This document shows, one piece after another, positions 41,699 through 51,294 of a stretch of DNA of 64,000 nt (positions are counted from its first letter, which is position 1; each line of letters opens with the position of its first letter). The position numbers and the translations under genes are program-made. Under the pieces are notes generated by a model. It was not told the DNA's origin and made no database searches. It saw only the letters and a list, made by a program, of their open reading frames with translations. The stretch is from DYFX01 sp964400625 (GTDB lineage Bacteria; Patescibacteriota; Patescibacteriia; SG8-24; DYFX01): the NCBI GenBank assembly GCA_964400625.1, contig CAYNUS010000002.1, positions 62,001-126,000 of the forward strand, written 5' to 3'.

Positions 41699-41891
41699 AG
41701 TTCATCATTAGCGATCCGCTCGTCCCGTTCCGGTTGAGTACGAGAGCTGCGCCCCCATTTCCATGCGACTTTTCCTCCAGATTCCGGCAGATACGACAGA
41801 ATCCGCGCGCGCTTCAAGGAAGGCCTAAACGCCTTCCGGCTTTTCGTCGCTCGAACAACCCGGTCCGGTACGGCGGCATAACCACCCATTT
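41699..41891 (+). promoter_or_regulatory. Long rny leader with a terminator-like hairpin
   Basis: About 190 nt of untranslated leader. At 41818-41848 it has GGAAGGC/GCCTTCC followed by GGCTTTTCGTC, which looks like an intrinsic terminator 45 nt upstream of the rny start. This could be an attenuator for the RNase Y operon, or the end of a separate small RNA of about 145 nt. Confidence 0.5.
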
Positions 41892-43421
41892 ATGTCCGTC
41901 CAGCTTTTGCTGCTCGCCCTGCCCGCCCTGGCGATCGGTCTCGGCGCCGGCTACTACATCCAGAAGAAAGTCACCGCCGACAAGATCGCGTCCGCCGAGG
42001 CCAAGGCCGTCGCCACCGTGAACGAAGCCAAGGCCAAGGCCCAGGAGATCGAGCTCCAGGCCAAGAAGAAGTCCGTCCAGATGCTCGACGACGCCAAGCG
42101 CGACGAGGCCGAGCGCCGCAAGGAACTGAACGCCGTCCAGCAGCGCCTCGAGAAGCGCGAATCGATGTTCGACAAGCAGCTTCTCGAGCTCCAGGAGAAG
42201 ACCAAGAAGAGCGACGAGACCGCGAAGCAGATCGACGCCGCCAAGGCCGAGATCGAGCAGCTCAAGATCGCCGTCCGCGAGAAGCTCGAGAAGGTCGCCG
42301 AACTCCCCCGCGAGGCCGCCAAGGAACAGCTCTTCAAGGCCATCGAAGACGAGGCGCAGGACGAGATCCTCTCCCGCATCCGCAAGATCGAGCGCGCCGG
42401 CACCGACGAGTACGAGGTGAAGGCCCGCAACATCCTCTCGACCGTCATCTCCCGCGTCGCCTCCTCGCACTGCGCCGAGACGACCACGACCCAGGTCCAG
42501 CTCCCCTCCGACGAGATGAAAGGCCGCATCATCGGCAAGGAAGGCCGCAACATCAAGTCGCTCGAGCAGCTGACCGGCACGGAGATCATCGTCGACGACA
42601 CGCCGAACGTCATCACCGTCTCCGGCTTCTCCCCCATCCGCCGCCAGGTCGCCCGCCTCGCGCTCGAGACGCTCATCAAGGACGGCCGCATCCAGCCGAC
42701 CAAGATCGAGGAGGCCATCGAGGAAGCCAAGCGCACGCTCGCGCTCGACATCAAGAAGGCCGGCGAGGACGCCATGATCGAATGCGGCATCCCGCTGGGC
42801 TCCGTCGACCCCAAGCTCATCTCCATCCTCGGCCGCCTGAAGTACCGCACCTCCTACGGCCAGAACGTGCTCCGCCACTCCATCGAGGTCGCGCTCATCG
42901 GCAACTTCCTCGCCAAGGAAGTCGGCGCCGACGCCGCGGTGCTGCTCAAGGGCGGGCTCTTCCATGACGTCGGCAAGGCCGTCGACCACGACGTCCCCGG
43001 CGCCCACCCGGAGATCGGCTATAACATCATGAAGAAGTTCGGCTTCCCCGAGGAGATCGCCTACCACTCGCTCTCGCACCACGAGGACCGGCCGCGCAAC
43101 ATCGAGGGCTACCTCTGCAAGGCCGCCGACGCCATCTCCGGCTCGCGCCCCGGCGCCCGCAAGGACACGCTCGAGAACTACGTCCGCCGCCTCGAGGACC
43201 TCGAGAAGGTCGCCACCTCGTTCGACGCCGTCGACCGCGCCTACGCCATCCAGGCCGGCCGCGAGATCCGCGTCTTCGTCTCGCCCCAGCGCATCGACGA
43301 CCTCGGCGCCTGGCAGCTCGCCAAGGACATCGCCAAGAAGTGCGAACAGGAACTCCAGTACCCCGGCGAGATCAAGATCAACGTCATCCGCGAGATGCGC
43401 GCGATCGAGTACGCGCGCTAA
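41892..43421 (+). CDS. rny: Ribonuclease Y
   Basis: Membrane-anchored endoribonuclease that starts mRNA decay. The 509 residues show an N-terminal membrane helix (LLLLALPALAIGLGAGYYIQ), a long coiled coil to about residue 190, a KH domain with GRIIGKEGRNIKSLEQLTGT near residue 217, and an HD domain with GGLFHDVGKAVDHDVPGAHP near residue 353 (HD dyad). Length is normal. Start TTATG. It heads the rny-ymdB-hup operon. Confidence 0.97.
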   Translation: MSVQLLLLALPALAIGLGAGYYIQKKVTADKIASAEAKAVATVNEAKAKAQEIELQAKKKSVQMLDDAKRDEAERRKELNAVQQRLEKRESMFDKQLLELQEKTKKSDETAKQIDAAKAEIEQLKIAVREKLEKVAELPREAAKEQLFKAIEDEAQDEILSRIRKIERAGTDEYEVKARNILSTVISRVASSHCAETTTTQVQLPSDEMKGRIIGKEGRNIKSLEQLTGTEIIVDDTPNVITVSGFSPIRRQVARLALETLIKDGRIQPTKIEEAIEEAKRTLALDIKKAGEDAMIECGIPLGSVDPKLISILGRLKYRTSYGQNVLRHSIEVALIGNFLAKEVGADAAVLLKGGLFHDVGKAVDHDVPGAHPEIGYNIMKKFGFPEEIAYHSLSHHEDRPRNIEGYLCKAADAISGSRPGARKDTLENYVRRLEDLEKVATSFDAVDRAYAIQAGREIRVFVSPQRIDDLGAWQLAKDIAKKCEQELQYPGEIKINVIREMRAIEYAR

Positions 43422-43430
43422 GGCGACGAT

Positions 43431-44231
43431 ATGATGACGTTCCTCATCTTCGGAGACGTCGTCGGCAAGATCGGACGAGAAGCGCTCAAACGGGCGCTTC
43501 CTCGTTTGAAGGAGGAGTTCAAGCCCGACCTGACGATCGTGAACGCCGAGAACCTCGCGCACGGCAAAGGCGTGACGCAGCCCATCATCGCCGACCTGCA
43601 CGCCGCCGGCGTGGACTTCTTCACCTCCGGCAACCACATCTTCTCGAACCAGAAAGGCCCGCATGACGTCTGGGCCGACCCGGAGCTCAAGGACCGGCTC
43701 ATCCGCCCCGCCAACTTCCCCGAGGGGACGGCCGGCGAGGGCGAAAAAACGCTAACCCTTGGCGAAAAACGGGTCTTGGTGGTAAACTTGATCTGCCAGG
43801 TCTTCATGGGCGAGCCGTACGCCAGCCCGTTCGAAGCCATGGAAGCCATCCTGAAACGGCACGAGGTCGAGAAGCTCGACGCCGTCATCGTGGACCTCCA
43901 CGGCGAAGCGACTTCGGAACGGATCGCCTTCGGCATCCATTTCGACGGACGCGTCTCCTCGGTGACCGGCACCCACACGCACGTGCCGACCGCCGACGCG
44001 CGCATCTTCCCGAAAGGCACCGCGTACCTCACCGACATCGGCATGACGGGGGCGCGCTGGTCCATCCTCGGCGTGGAGCCGGAAGGCCCCATCAGCCGCT
44101 TCGTCCAAGGCGAGACCAAGGCCTTCGAGATCCCCGACCGAGGCGCCGTCGACCTGAACGCGGTCGCCGTGACCGTCGGCGACGACGGCAAGGCCGTGAA
44201 GATCGTCCAGATCCAAAAAATCATCGAGTAA
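43431..44231 (+). CDS. YmdB-family metallophosphoesterase
   Basis: The 266 residues match the YmdB family (TIGR00282), a metal-dependent phosphodiesterase with 2',3'-cyclic nucleotide activity in Bacillus. Motifs are FLIFGDVVGKIGREALK at the N-terminus, VNAENLAHGKGVT near residue 38, FTSGNHIFSNQ near 64 and SSVTGTHTHVPTADARIFPK near 175. It directly follows rny, as in Bacillus, supporting a role linked to RNA turnover. Start GATATG; the second ATG of ATGATG is also possible. Confidence 0.93.
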   Translation: MMTFLIFGDVVGKIGREALKRALPRLKEEFKPDLTIVNAENLAHGKGVTQPIIADLHAAGVDFFTSGNHIFSNQKGPHDVWADPELKDRLIRPANFPEGTAGEGEKTLTLGEKRVLVVNLICQVFMGEPYASPFEAMEAILKRHEVEKLDAVIVDLHGEATSERIAFGIHFDGRVSSVTGTHTHVPTADARIFPKGTAYLTDIGMTGARWSILGVEPEGPISRFVQGETKAFEIPDRGAVDLNAVAVTVGDDGKAVKIVQIQKIIE

Positions 44232-44235
44232 TCAT

Positions 44236-44520
44236 ATGAACAAAGCGGAACTCGCGGTGAAACTGGCGGAAAAGCTCGACCTCCCGAAGAAGCGCGGCGA
44301 AGAGATCGTCGAGACGCTCACGGACCTCATCATCGAGGAGCTCAAGGGCGGCGGCGAGGTCACGATCGCCGGCTTCGGCGCCTTCTCCGCCCGCACGCGC
44401 GCCTCGCGCATGGGCGTGAACCCGCAGAACCCCACCGAGAAGATCACCATCCCGGAAGTCCGCGTCCCGAAGTTCAAGGCCGGCAAGACCTTGAAGGACT
44501 CGCTGAAGGGCAAGGCGTAA
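44236..44520 (+). CDS. hup: HU family DNA-binding protein
   Basis: Nucleoid protein of 94 residues. It starts MNKAELAVKLAEKLDLPKKR and has the signature GFGAFSARTRASRMGVNPQN with the DNA-binding arm and proline near residue 63. Start CATATG, 4 nt after ymdB. A symmetric terminator follows. Confidence 0.96.
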   Translation: MNKAELAVKLAEKLDLPKKRGEEIVETLTDLIIEELKGGGEVTIAGFGAFSARTRASRMGVNPQNPTEKITIPEVRVPKFKAGKTLKDSLKGKA

Positions 44521-44523
44521 TAG

Positions 44524-44555
44524 AAAACCGCGTCAGTCTGACGCGGTTTTCTATT
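44524..44555. terminator. Bidirectional terminator
   Basis: Long perfect hairpin AAAACCGCGTCAG/CTGACGCGGTTTT between convergent hup and the HicA-like gene. Confidence 0.85.
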
Positions 44556-44805
44556 TGATCGCTTTATCGAAATCCTCTTTCGTACAGACGCCCCAACCAA
44601 TAAGCAGCTCTGACAGATCTTTCACGATGTACTTGTTCACCCAACGATGGGAGGTTGGGACCGGGTACGATCCCTTACCGAATAAGTGTTTGATGACGCT
44701 TTGATGCCGACCGGAACGCAATTCCAGGAGCTTAGGATTCTTTCGTACCAACCCCTCGAGAAAACGTACCATTTTGCTGGAACGTGCGTCGGCGTATTCC
44801 CCCAT
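44551..44805 (-). CDS. HicA-like toxin candidate
   Basis: An 84-residue protein. The segment SGRHQSVIKHLFGKGSYPVP followed by TSHRWVNKYIVKDLSELLIG and GVCTKEDFDKAI fits a variant HicA-type fold seen in Patescibacteria, with a histidine in the second strand. HicA toxins cleave mRNA. It lies 3 nt after the HicB-like gene. The pair is clearly richer in A/T than its neighbours, which suggests acquisition. Assignment is by pattern; activity is untested. Confidence 0.6.
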   Translation of the reverse strand: MGEYADARSSKMVRFLEGLVRKNPKLLELRSGRHQSVIKHLFGKGSYPVPTSHRWVNKYIVKDLSELLIGWGVCTKEDFDKAIK

Positions 44806-44808
44806 ATC

Positions 44809-45186
44809 TCACGCTGCGGCCAGAACTTCCTTTTCATTCCTAGCAGAGCTGAAAGAAGACTTCTTAATGGCCGCGTCATCCAGTTTCTTAAACTCTTCTG
44901 GACGAGGAGTATACACCTTAAATCGCGCAACGAGCTCAGAGTAGTCCTCTGGAATTTCATGCACGGCGAGAATAGCACTATTGACCATCATGATGAACTC
45001 GGAGGCTGAGTGCGCTTGAGTCTTGAATTTGTGGCTGCCCGCCTCGACCTCACCAACAATAAACTTTCCATCTCGAACCCAGCTTACCCGAACATTATCG
45101 GGAAGCTTCTGCACATATGCGACCAGGGCCTCATGCACCGGCCTGAAGAAGAGCATATTCTTTAGGGTCTGGAGCCAGTTCCACAT
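44809..45186 (-). CDS. HicB-like antitoxin candidate
   Basis: A 125-residue product. The core VRVSWVRDGKFIVGEVEAGS and HKFKTQAHSASEFIMMVNSA looks like the HicB beta-alpha fold (a degraded RNase H-like domain), with a basic helical tail. It precedes the HicA-like toxin gene, as is common for hicBA order. The start at 45186 has CCTATG and a -10 box 9 nt upstream. Base composition is low-GC, like its partner. Confidence 0.55.
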   Translation of the reverse strand: MWNWLQTLKNMLFFRPVHEALVAYVQKLPDNVRVSWVRDGKFIVGEVEAGSHKFKTQAHSASEFIMMVNSAILAVHEIPEDYSELVARFKVYTPRPEEFKKLDDAAIKKSSFSSARNEKEVLAAA

Positions 45187-45195
45187 AGGAGTCCT

Positions 45196-45224
45196 ATATT
45201 GAACATTAAATACCTTGCTGTCAA
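45196..45224 (-). promoter_or_regulatory. Promoter of the HicBA-like pair
   Basis: TTGACA at 45219-45224, 17-bp spacer, CAATAT at 45196-45201. Nine nt separate it from the ATG. A GCTGT/ACAGC hairpin overlaps the -35. Confidence 0.75.
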
Positions 45225-45240
45225 ACAGCATTTTAGCATG

Positions 45241-45268
45241 AAAATACCCCGCTCACTCGGGGCGGGGT
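45241..45268 (-). terminator. Terminator of the gene at 45669
   Basis: Hairpin ACCCCGC/GCGGGGT followed by ATTTTC on the minus strand. Confidence 0.75.
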
Positions 45269-45669
45269 CCGTCGTTCTTGGCGGCCGCGGCCTCATTCCA
45301 CGCCGCGACGATGCGGCGGGCGCGGTCGCCTTGGGGTCCGCGGTCGTGCGCGGCCAGGTGCAGGATATGCTTGCGCCACCATTCCGTGCGGGCGTGCCGG
45401 CGGACGCGGCGGAGGATCTCGCGGTCGGAAGCCTGCGCGATCGGCAGTCCGGACTGCGGCGCCTCGCGCGCCTTTTTCTCGAAGCGGTAGGTGTGGCTCG
45501 CGCGGAGCAGGGCGAAGATCGCCGCATAGGCGAAGACGACGCCCGCGGCCGGATGCGCCTGGCCGAGCAGGAAGCCCGTGCCGACGATCGCGAGCAGGCC
45601 CACGGCCATCACGGTGAACTTGTGGAAGTCCGGCTCCTTGGTGTCGAGCCAGCGGAAGATGCGCCACAT
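45253..45669 (-). CDS. Membrane protein of unknown function
   Basis: Product of 138 residues with two hydrophobic segments (FTVMAVGLLAIVGTGFLLGQ and AAGVVFAYAAIFALLRASHT) followed by a basic soluble tail (REILRRVRRHARTEWWRKHI). No family recognised. AAAGGAGA lies before the ATG. Transcribed from a promoter fused to the proS terminator. Confidence 0.7.
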   Translation of the reverse strand: MWRIFRWLDTKEPDFHKFTVMAVGLLAIVGTGFLLGQAHPAAGVVFAYAAIFALLRASHTYRFEKKAREAPQSGLPIAQASDREILRRVRRHARTEWWRKHILHLAAHDRGPQGDRARRIVAAWNEAAAAKNDGPRPE

Positions 45670-45705
45670 GGGAGTCTCCTTTGAAGGTGCTCCTTCCAGA
45701 GCACC

Positions 45706-45736
45706 AAAAAAGGCGGCCTTCGGTCAAGGCCGCCTT
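45706..45736 (-). terminator. Terminator of proS, with a -35-like loop
   Basis: Hairpin AAGGCGGCC/GGCCGCCTT followed by TTTT. The loop contains TTGACC (45722-45727), with a weak -10 about 17 bp on. Confidence 0.8.
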
Positions 45737-45744
45737 CCGGATCT

Positions 45745-47013
45745 TCAGGCGTTCAGCCAGCGCGCGATCTCGGCACCGAGGCCCTCGAGCGGGACGCTCT
45801 TGGCTTCGGACGCGGCGCGCTCCTTCCATTCGACGCCGCCCGCGGCGAGGGACTTCTCGGAAATGACGAGACGGAGCGGGACGCCGATCAGGTCCGCGTC
45901 GGCGAACTTCTCGCCGGCGCCCTTGTCGCGGTCGTCGACCAAGACGTCGATGCGGCGCTCGGCGAAGTCGCGCTCGAGCGAGGCGACGGCCGCGTCGATC
46001 GTCCCCTGCTTCTCCGCGTCCTTGGACTTGAGCGGGACGATCTGCACGTGGAACGGCGCGACGGACTTGGGCCAGACGATGCCCTTGTCGTCGTTGTAGG
46101 CCTCGACGATGGCGCCGACGAGGCGCGAGGTGCCGATGCCGTAGCAACCCATCAGGATGCGCTCATGCTTGCCTTCCTCGTTCATGAAGTCGAAGCCGAA
46201 GGCGTCGGAGAACTTCGTGCCGAGGTCGAAGATGTTGCCGACCTCGATACCCTTCACCTTCACGAGCTTGCCGTCGCCGTTCGGGCAGGCGTCCCCTTCC
46301 TTCATGGTGGCGATCTCGAGGTTCTGCCCGAAGCGGCAGGCCTCGCAGGCGAGGATGGTGTCCTCGCCGGACGGGGTCAGCGCCTGGAACTCGTGCGAGA
46401 TCTTGTCGGTGAAGATGCCGCCGGAGGCCTGGACGACCTTCACGTCGAGGCCGCAGCGCTTGAAGGCGCGCACGTACGCCTCGAGGACCTTGGCGTAGAA
46501 CGCCTCGAGGTCCGCCTGGTCCGCGTGGAAGCTGTACATGTCCTTCATGCGGAACTCGCGGCCGCGCAGGACGCCGGACTTGGCGCGCAGCTCGTCGCGG
46601 AACTTGGTGTTGATCTGGTAGAGCGCGAAGGGCAGCTCCTTGTACGAGCGCGTGAACTTCTGCGCGAGCGGCGTCACGACCTCCTCGTGCGAACAGCCGA
46701 GGGCGTACATCTTGTCGGTCTGCGACTTCAGCTTGAAGAGGATGTCGACCTTGTCCCAGCGGCCGGTCGTGTCCCAGTACTCCTTCGGGTGCAGCGACGG
46801 CATGAAGATCTCCTGGCCGCCGAGGGCGTCCATCTCCTCGCGGACGATCTGCTCCACCTTGCGGAGGACGGAGAGCCCGAGCGGGAGCCACGAATAGACG
46901 CCGGCCATCACGTGCTCGACGAAGCCGCCCTGCTCGAGCAGGCGGGCGTTGGGAGAATCCGCGTCCGAAGGCGCGTTCTTGGAGGTCTTGCCGAACAGCT
47001 GGGAGTATCGCAT
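45745..47013 (-). CDS. proS: Prolyl-tRNA synthetase lacking the INS editing domain
   Basis: Class II synthetase for tRNA-Pro. The 422 residues include motif 1 (SVLRKVEQIVREEMDALGGQ), motif 2 (FRDELRAKSGVLRGREFRMK) and motif 3 (MGCYGIGTSRLVGAIVEAYN), then the anticodon-binding domain. The INS editing domain (about 180 residues in E. coli ProRS) is missing; a short segment with CEAC and CPNG occupies that place. Cis editing of Ala-tRNA-Pro is therefore not expected. Start GCTATG, with a -10 box 9 nt upstream. Confidence 0.95.
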   Translation of the reverse strand: MRYSQLFGKTSKNAPSDADSPNARLLEQGGFVEHVMAGVYSWLPLGLSVLRKVEQIVREEMDALGGQEIFMPSLHPKEYWDTTGRWDKVDILFKLKSQTDKMYALGCSHEEVVTPLAQKFTRSYKELPFALYQINTKFRDELRAKSGVLRGREFRMKDMYSFHADQADLEAFYAKVLEAYVRAFKRCGLDVKVVQASGGIFTDKISHEFQALTPSGEDTILACEACRFGQNLEIATMKEGDACPNGDGKLVKVKGIEVGNIFDLGTKFSDAFGFDFMNEEGKHERILMGCYGIGTSRLVGAIVEAYNDDKGIVWPKSVAPFHVQIVPLKSKDAEKQGTIDAAVASLERDFAERRIDVLVDDRDKGAGEKFADADLIGVPLRLVISEKSLAAGGVEWKERAASEAKSVPLEGLGAEIARWLNA

Positions 47014-47022
47014 AGCATCGCC

Positions 47023-47051
47023 ACTTTAGGCGGAAACGGGCGCACGGTCAA
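47023..47051 (-). promoter_or_regulatory. Promoter of proS
   Basis: TTGACC at 47046-47051, 17-bp spacer, TAAAGT at 47023-47028. Nine nt separate it from the ATG. Confidence 0.8.
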
Positions 47052-47052
47052 G

Positions 47053-47088
47053 GAAAAAGAAAAAGCTCCGCGCGTGGCCGCGAGGAGC
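47053..47088 (-). terminator. Terminator of the gene at 47701
   Basis: Hairpin with arms GCTCC/GGAGC and inner GCGCG pairing, followed by TTTTTCTTTTTCC. Confidence 0.75.
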
Positions 47089-47095
47089 GTGAGGT

Positions 47096-47701
47096 TCAGA
47101 CGCCGTTGCCGCTCACGGGGCCGACGGACCCGGCGGCCGGGGCGCCGGACGCGAAGACCTCGCCGATCACGGACATGCCGCTCGCGCGCGGGAGGTAGCC
47201 CCGCTCGGTCCAGTGCCCGGCGAAGAAGGCGGCGGTCGGGCAGCAGTCCATGCGGAGGCACGCGACGGCGCCGTTTCCGCCGACGGGCGTCCTCCAGGCC
47301 TCGGGCATCTCCGGGCTCGGGCGGACGACGGCCACGCCTTCGCCGGCCAGGATGACGTAGCCGCAGGCGGCGCAGCGGCACGAGGTCGCGAGCGCGGCGG
47401 CGAGCAGGCAGTCGCCGCACAGGCCGAAGCGCCGGATGGACGCCGGATCCGCGTCGCAGATTTCGCCGTAGAAATCGTGGGCGAAACGGCGCGTATCGAC
47501 GTGGCCGCAGCCGTAGCGGACCTTGCGGCCCGCCCGGGCGACGACGCCGCAGGCATCGACGGCCGCGCTCGGGGCGGCGGCCTTGAGCCCGGCGATGAGC
47601 TTGTCACGGTCCTCCTTCTCCAGCGACGGGCGGATCAGGAGGCGGTACATGACGAAAGCGGCGGCGAGGACGGCGAGACCGAGGTACAGGGAAAAGGGCA
47701 C
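47096..47701 (-). CDS. Cysteine-rich membrane-anchored protein of unknown function
   Basis: Product of 201 residues with one N-terminal membrane helix (LYLGLAVLAAAFVMYRLLIR). It is followed by a domain with many paired cysteines and histidines: VRYGCGHVDTRR, LCGDCLLAAALATSCRCAAC and CLRMDCCPTAAFF. These look like two zinc-binding sites facing the cytoplasm. The start is GTG at 47701, 6 nt after AAGGAGG. Single gene with its own promoter. Confidence 0.7.
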   Translation of the reverse strand: MPFSLYLGLAVLAAAFVMYRLLIRPSLEKEDRDKLIAGLKAAAPSAAVDACGVVARAGRKVRYGCGHVDTRRFAHDFYGEICDADPASIRRFGLCGDCLLAAALATSCRCAACGYVILAGEGVAVVRPSPEMPEAWRTPVGGNGAVACLRMDCCPTAAFFAGHWTERGYLPRASGMSVIGEVFASGAPAAGSVGPVSGNGV

Positions 47702-47727
47702 GGGTTCCTCCTTACGTGGACGAGGAC

Positions 47728-47756
47728 GTCATACGCCGGAAACGCGCGCGCGTCAA
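47728..47756 (-). promoter_or_regulatory. Promoter of the gene at 47701
   Basis: TTGACG at 47751-47756, 17-bp spacer, TATGAC at 47728-47733. Confidence 0.75.
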
Positions 47757-47776
47757 CCGCGGACCGCCGGCGGAAA

Positions 47777-47802
47777 CGAAAAGACGGCCGTACGGCCGTC
47801 TT
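47777..47802 (-). terminator. Terminator of typA
   Basis: Perfect palindrome AAGACGGCC/GGCCGTCTT followed by TTCG. Confidence 0.75.
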
Positions 47803-47807
47803 CGTCC

Positions 47808-49613
<1,806 letters not shown>

Positions 49614-49635
49614 AGGGTTTTTCGGCGAAAATGAA

Positions 49636-49654
49636 AATCCGACAGGGTCGGATT
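49636..49654 (-). terminator. Hairpin with T-rich tail in the typA leader
   Basis: AATCCGAC/GTCGGATT followed by TTCATTTTCG, located between the typA promoter and its ATG. It may terminate the upstream gene and attenuate typA. Confidence 0.5.
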
Positions 49655-49665
49655 CTCGACGCCTC

Positions 49666-49694
49666 AAGATAGCCTGTGGGCCCGGTCTTGTCAA
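49666..49694 (-). promoter_or_regulatory. Promoter of typA
   Basis: TTGACA at 49689-49694, 17-bp spacer, TATCTT at 49666-49671. Confidence 0.85.
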
Positions 49695-49707
49695 CCGGGG
49701 GCCGGAT

Positions 49708-49905
49708 TCAGGAGCCGTCCTCGTCGCGGGTCTTGGTGGCCGCGATCTGCATGACGGCCTCGGAGTTCACCTGTTCGGCGGTCTGCCCGTGGGCTTCCAT
49801 GCCGTGCTTCTTGGCCTGCTCCAAGACTTCCTCGACGGTGGCGCCGCGGAATTCGGCATCGCACTGGAGGCCGAAATCGCTGCATTTAAGAAGTTTGTGG
49901 GTCAT
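49708..49905 (-). CDS. DUF1059-like small protein
   Basis: A 65-residue product. THKLLKCSDFGLQCDAEFRG and GATVEEVLEQAKKHGMEAHG match the DUF1059 pattern: two cysteines early, then a helix with His residues. Function of the family is unknown. Start TCTATG. It has its own promoter and precedes typA. Confidence 0.75.
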   Translation of the reverse strand: MTHKLLKCSDFGLQCDAEFRGATVEEVLEQAKKHGMEAHGQTAEQVNSEAVMQIAATKTRDEDGS

Positions 49906-49917
49906 AGACTTGTCCAC

Positions 49918-49945
49918 AGTGTACCAGAAAGCCCTGGGAATTCAA
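49918..49945 (-). promoter_or_regulatory. Promoter of the DUF1059-like gene
   Basis: TTGAAT at 49940-49945, 16-bp spacer, TACACT at 49918-49923. Confidence 0.7.
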
Positions 49946-49983
49946 TGTGGTAAGCTCCTGTCGGCTCATTGAAAGGAGGCCCC

Positions 49984-50571
49984 ATGGCCAAAGGCACGTT
50001 CGCCGTCATCATCGGCCCGACCGGCGTCGGGAAGAGTACCGCGATGGGGCTGGCCATGGACCAGCTGCCTGAAGCGGGACAGACGCTTTCGACCACCTGC
50101 CGCAACCCGCGCGTCAACAACGGGGTGCAGGAGCTGGACGGCGTCCACTTCAACTTCCTCTCCTGCGAGGAGTTCCAGCGACGGGCCAAGGACGATCACT
50201 TCCTCGAGCACGCCCCGTACAACCAGCACTGGTACGGGACGGGCTGGGAGGCGCTCGACGCCGCGCTGGACCGCTACCCGCTGGTCGTGAAGATCGTCGA
50301 GATTCAAGGCGCCCGCATCATCAAGGAGAAGATGCCGGAAGCCCAGCTGATCTTCATCAAGCCCGGCTCGTTCGACGACCTCGAGCCGCGCCTCCGCCGT
50401 CGCGACCCGCCCATGCGCGAGGAGGACATCCGCGAGCGCCTGGAAATCGCCAAGATCGAGATCGCCCGCGCCGGCGACTGCGACCACGTCGTGACCAACT
50501 GGGAAGGACGGCTCGACGCCTGCGTCGATGACATCCTCGCCATCCTGACCCCTTTCGCCCGCCGACCATAG
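49984..50571 (+). CDS. Guanylate-kinase-like P-loop protein
   Basis: Product of 195 residues with a P-loop FAVIIGPTGVGKSTAMGLAM, a Gmk-like middle region (FLSCEEFQRRAKDDHFLEHA, then NQHWYGTGWEALDAALD), and a guanylate-kinase-like C-terminal part (LRRRDPPMREEDIRERLEIA). It resembles GMP kinase, but the GMP-binding SRxxR segment is replaced by TTCRNPRVNNG, so substrate use is uncertain. GAAAGGAGG lies before the ATG. Confidence 0.8.
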   Translation: MAKGTFAVIIGPTGVGKSTAMGLAMDQLPEAGQTLSTTCRNPRVNNGVQELDGVHFNFLSCEEFQRRAKDDHFLEHAPYNQHWYGTGWEALDAALDRYPLVVKIVEIQGARIIKEKMPEAQLIFIKPGSFDDLEPRLRRRDPPMREEDIRERLEIAKIEIARAGDCDHVVTNWEGRLDACVDDILAILTPFARRP

Positions 50572-50586
50572 GCGGGCTTTTTCGTC
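50557..50586 (+). terminator. Terminator of the guanylate-kinase-like gene
   Basis: Hairpin GCCCGCC/GGCGGGC followed by TTTTTCGTC, overlapping the stop. Confidence 0.85.
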
Positions 50587-50598
50587 GAAAAACGCCGT

Positions 50599-51237
50599 TC
50601 AGGGATGAACGGCGCGGTAGTCGAAGCCGAGCAGGTCGCTCAGCAAGGAGAAGAGCGCCGATTCGGCGGTGAACGAGGCGTGCAGTTGGCGCAGGACCGC
50701 GCGGAAGTTGCGGGGATCGAGCATGTCCTTCTCGAGGAACATGGCCAAGTCCTCGTCGGTCGTGCACGGCGGAAGGAGGTCGGGGCCGGCGGACGGCGGG
50801 TCCGGACAGTCGGCGTGGCGCGGATAGCTCCGATGCATGCCGACGAAATTCTGGAAGACCGAGAGGACGCCGCAGACCGAGACGCCGGTCTGGAGGTCGA
50901 TGTTCGTCTCCTCCATCTCCGGCAAGTAGAGCTGTCCGAGCTGACGGCCGGCTTCCCAGCGCTTCACCTGCGCGCGATAGCGTTCCCAATCCTCTTCGGT
51001 GGCGACGCCCCACTCGTAGGGGCCGTCGCCGCCTTCACCGTAGGTGATGATCTTCTCGCCGATCGGCGGAGGCTCGACGATCTCGTAGCGATTGCCTGGC
51101 GGATGGACGCCGACGCGGAGGAGCGGAGCGACCGTGGCGCGGACGATCGGCAGGAGCCGTTCCTCCAGCGTCTTGCAGACGGCGAGGGCGAGGGCGAGGG
51201 CAGGGTCGTCGCCGGGACGGGACTGGAAGTCGGACAT
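50599..51237 (-). CDS. Hypothetical protein
   Basis: Product of 212 residues. A helical N-terminal part (PALALALAVCKTLEERLLPI) is followed by mixed alpha/beta sequence with no recognised motif (YRAQVKRWEAGRQLGQLYLP; GVSVCGVLSVFQNFVGMHRS). No signal peptide or membrane helix. The ATG at 51237 is preferred over that at 51249 because GGAG lies 6 nt before it. It sits downstream of the tRNA-Lys terminator; TTGCCG-17-TTGAAT upstream may be its promoter. Confidence 0.65.
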   Translation of the reverse strand: MSDFQSRPGDDPALALALAVCKTLEERLLPIVRATVAPLLRVGVHPPGNRYEIVEPPPIGEKIITYGEGGDGPYEWGVATEEDWERYRAQVKRWEAGRQLGQLYLPEMEETNIDLQTGVSVCGVLSVFQNFVGMHRSYPRHADCPDPPSAGPDLLPPCTTDEDLAMFLEKDMLDPRNFRAVLRQLHASFTAESALFSLLSDLLGFDYRAVHP

Positions 51238-51294
51238 GCGGGACTCCATCGAAAGGGCTTCCGTGATTCAACCAGAAAAAAGCCTCCGCGGCAA

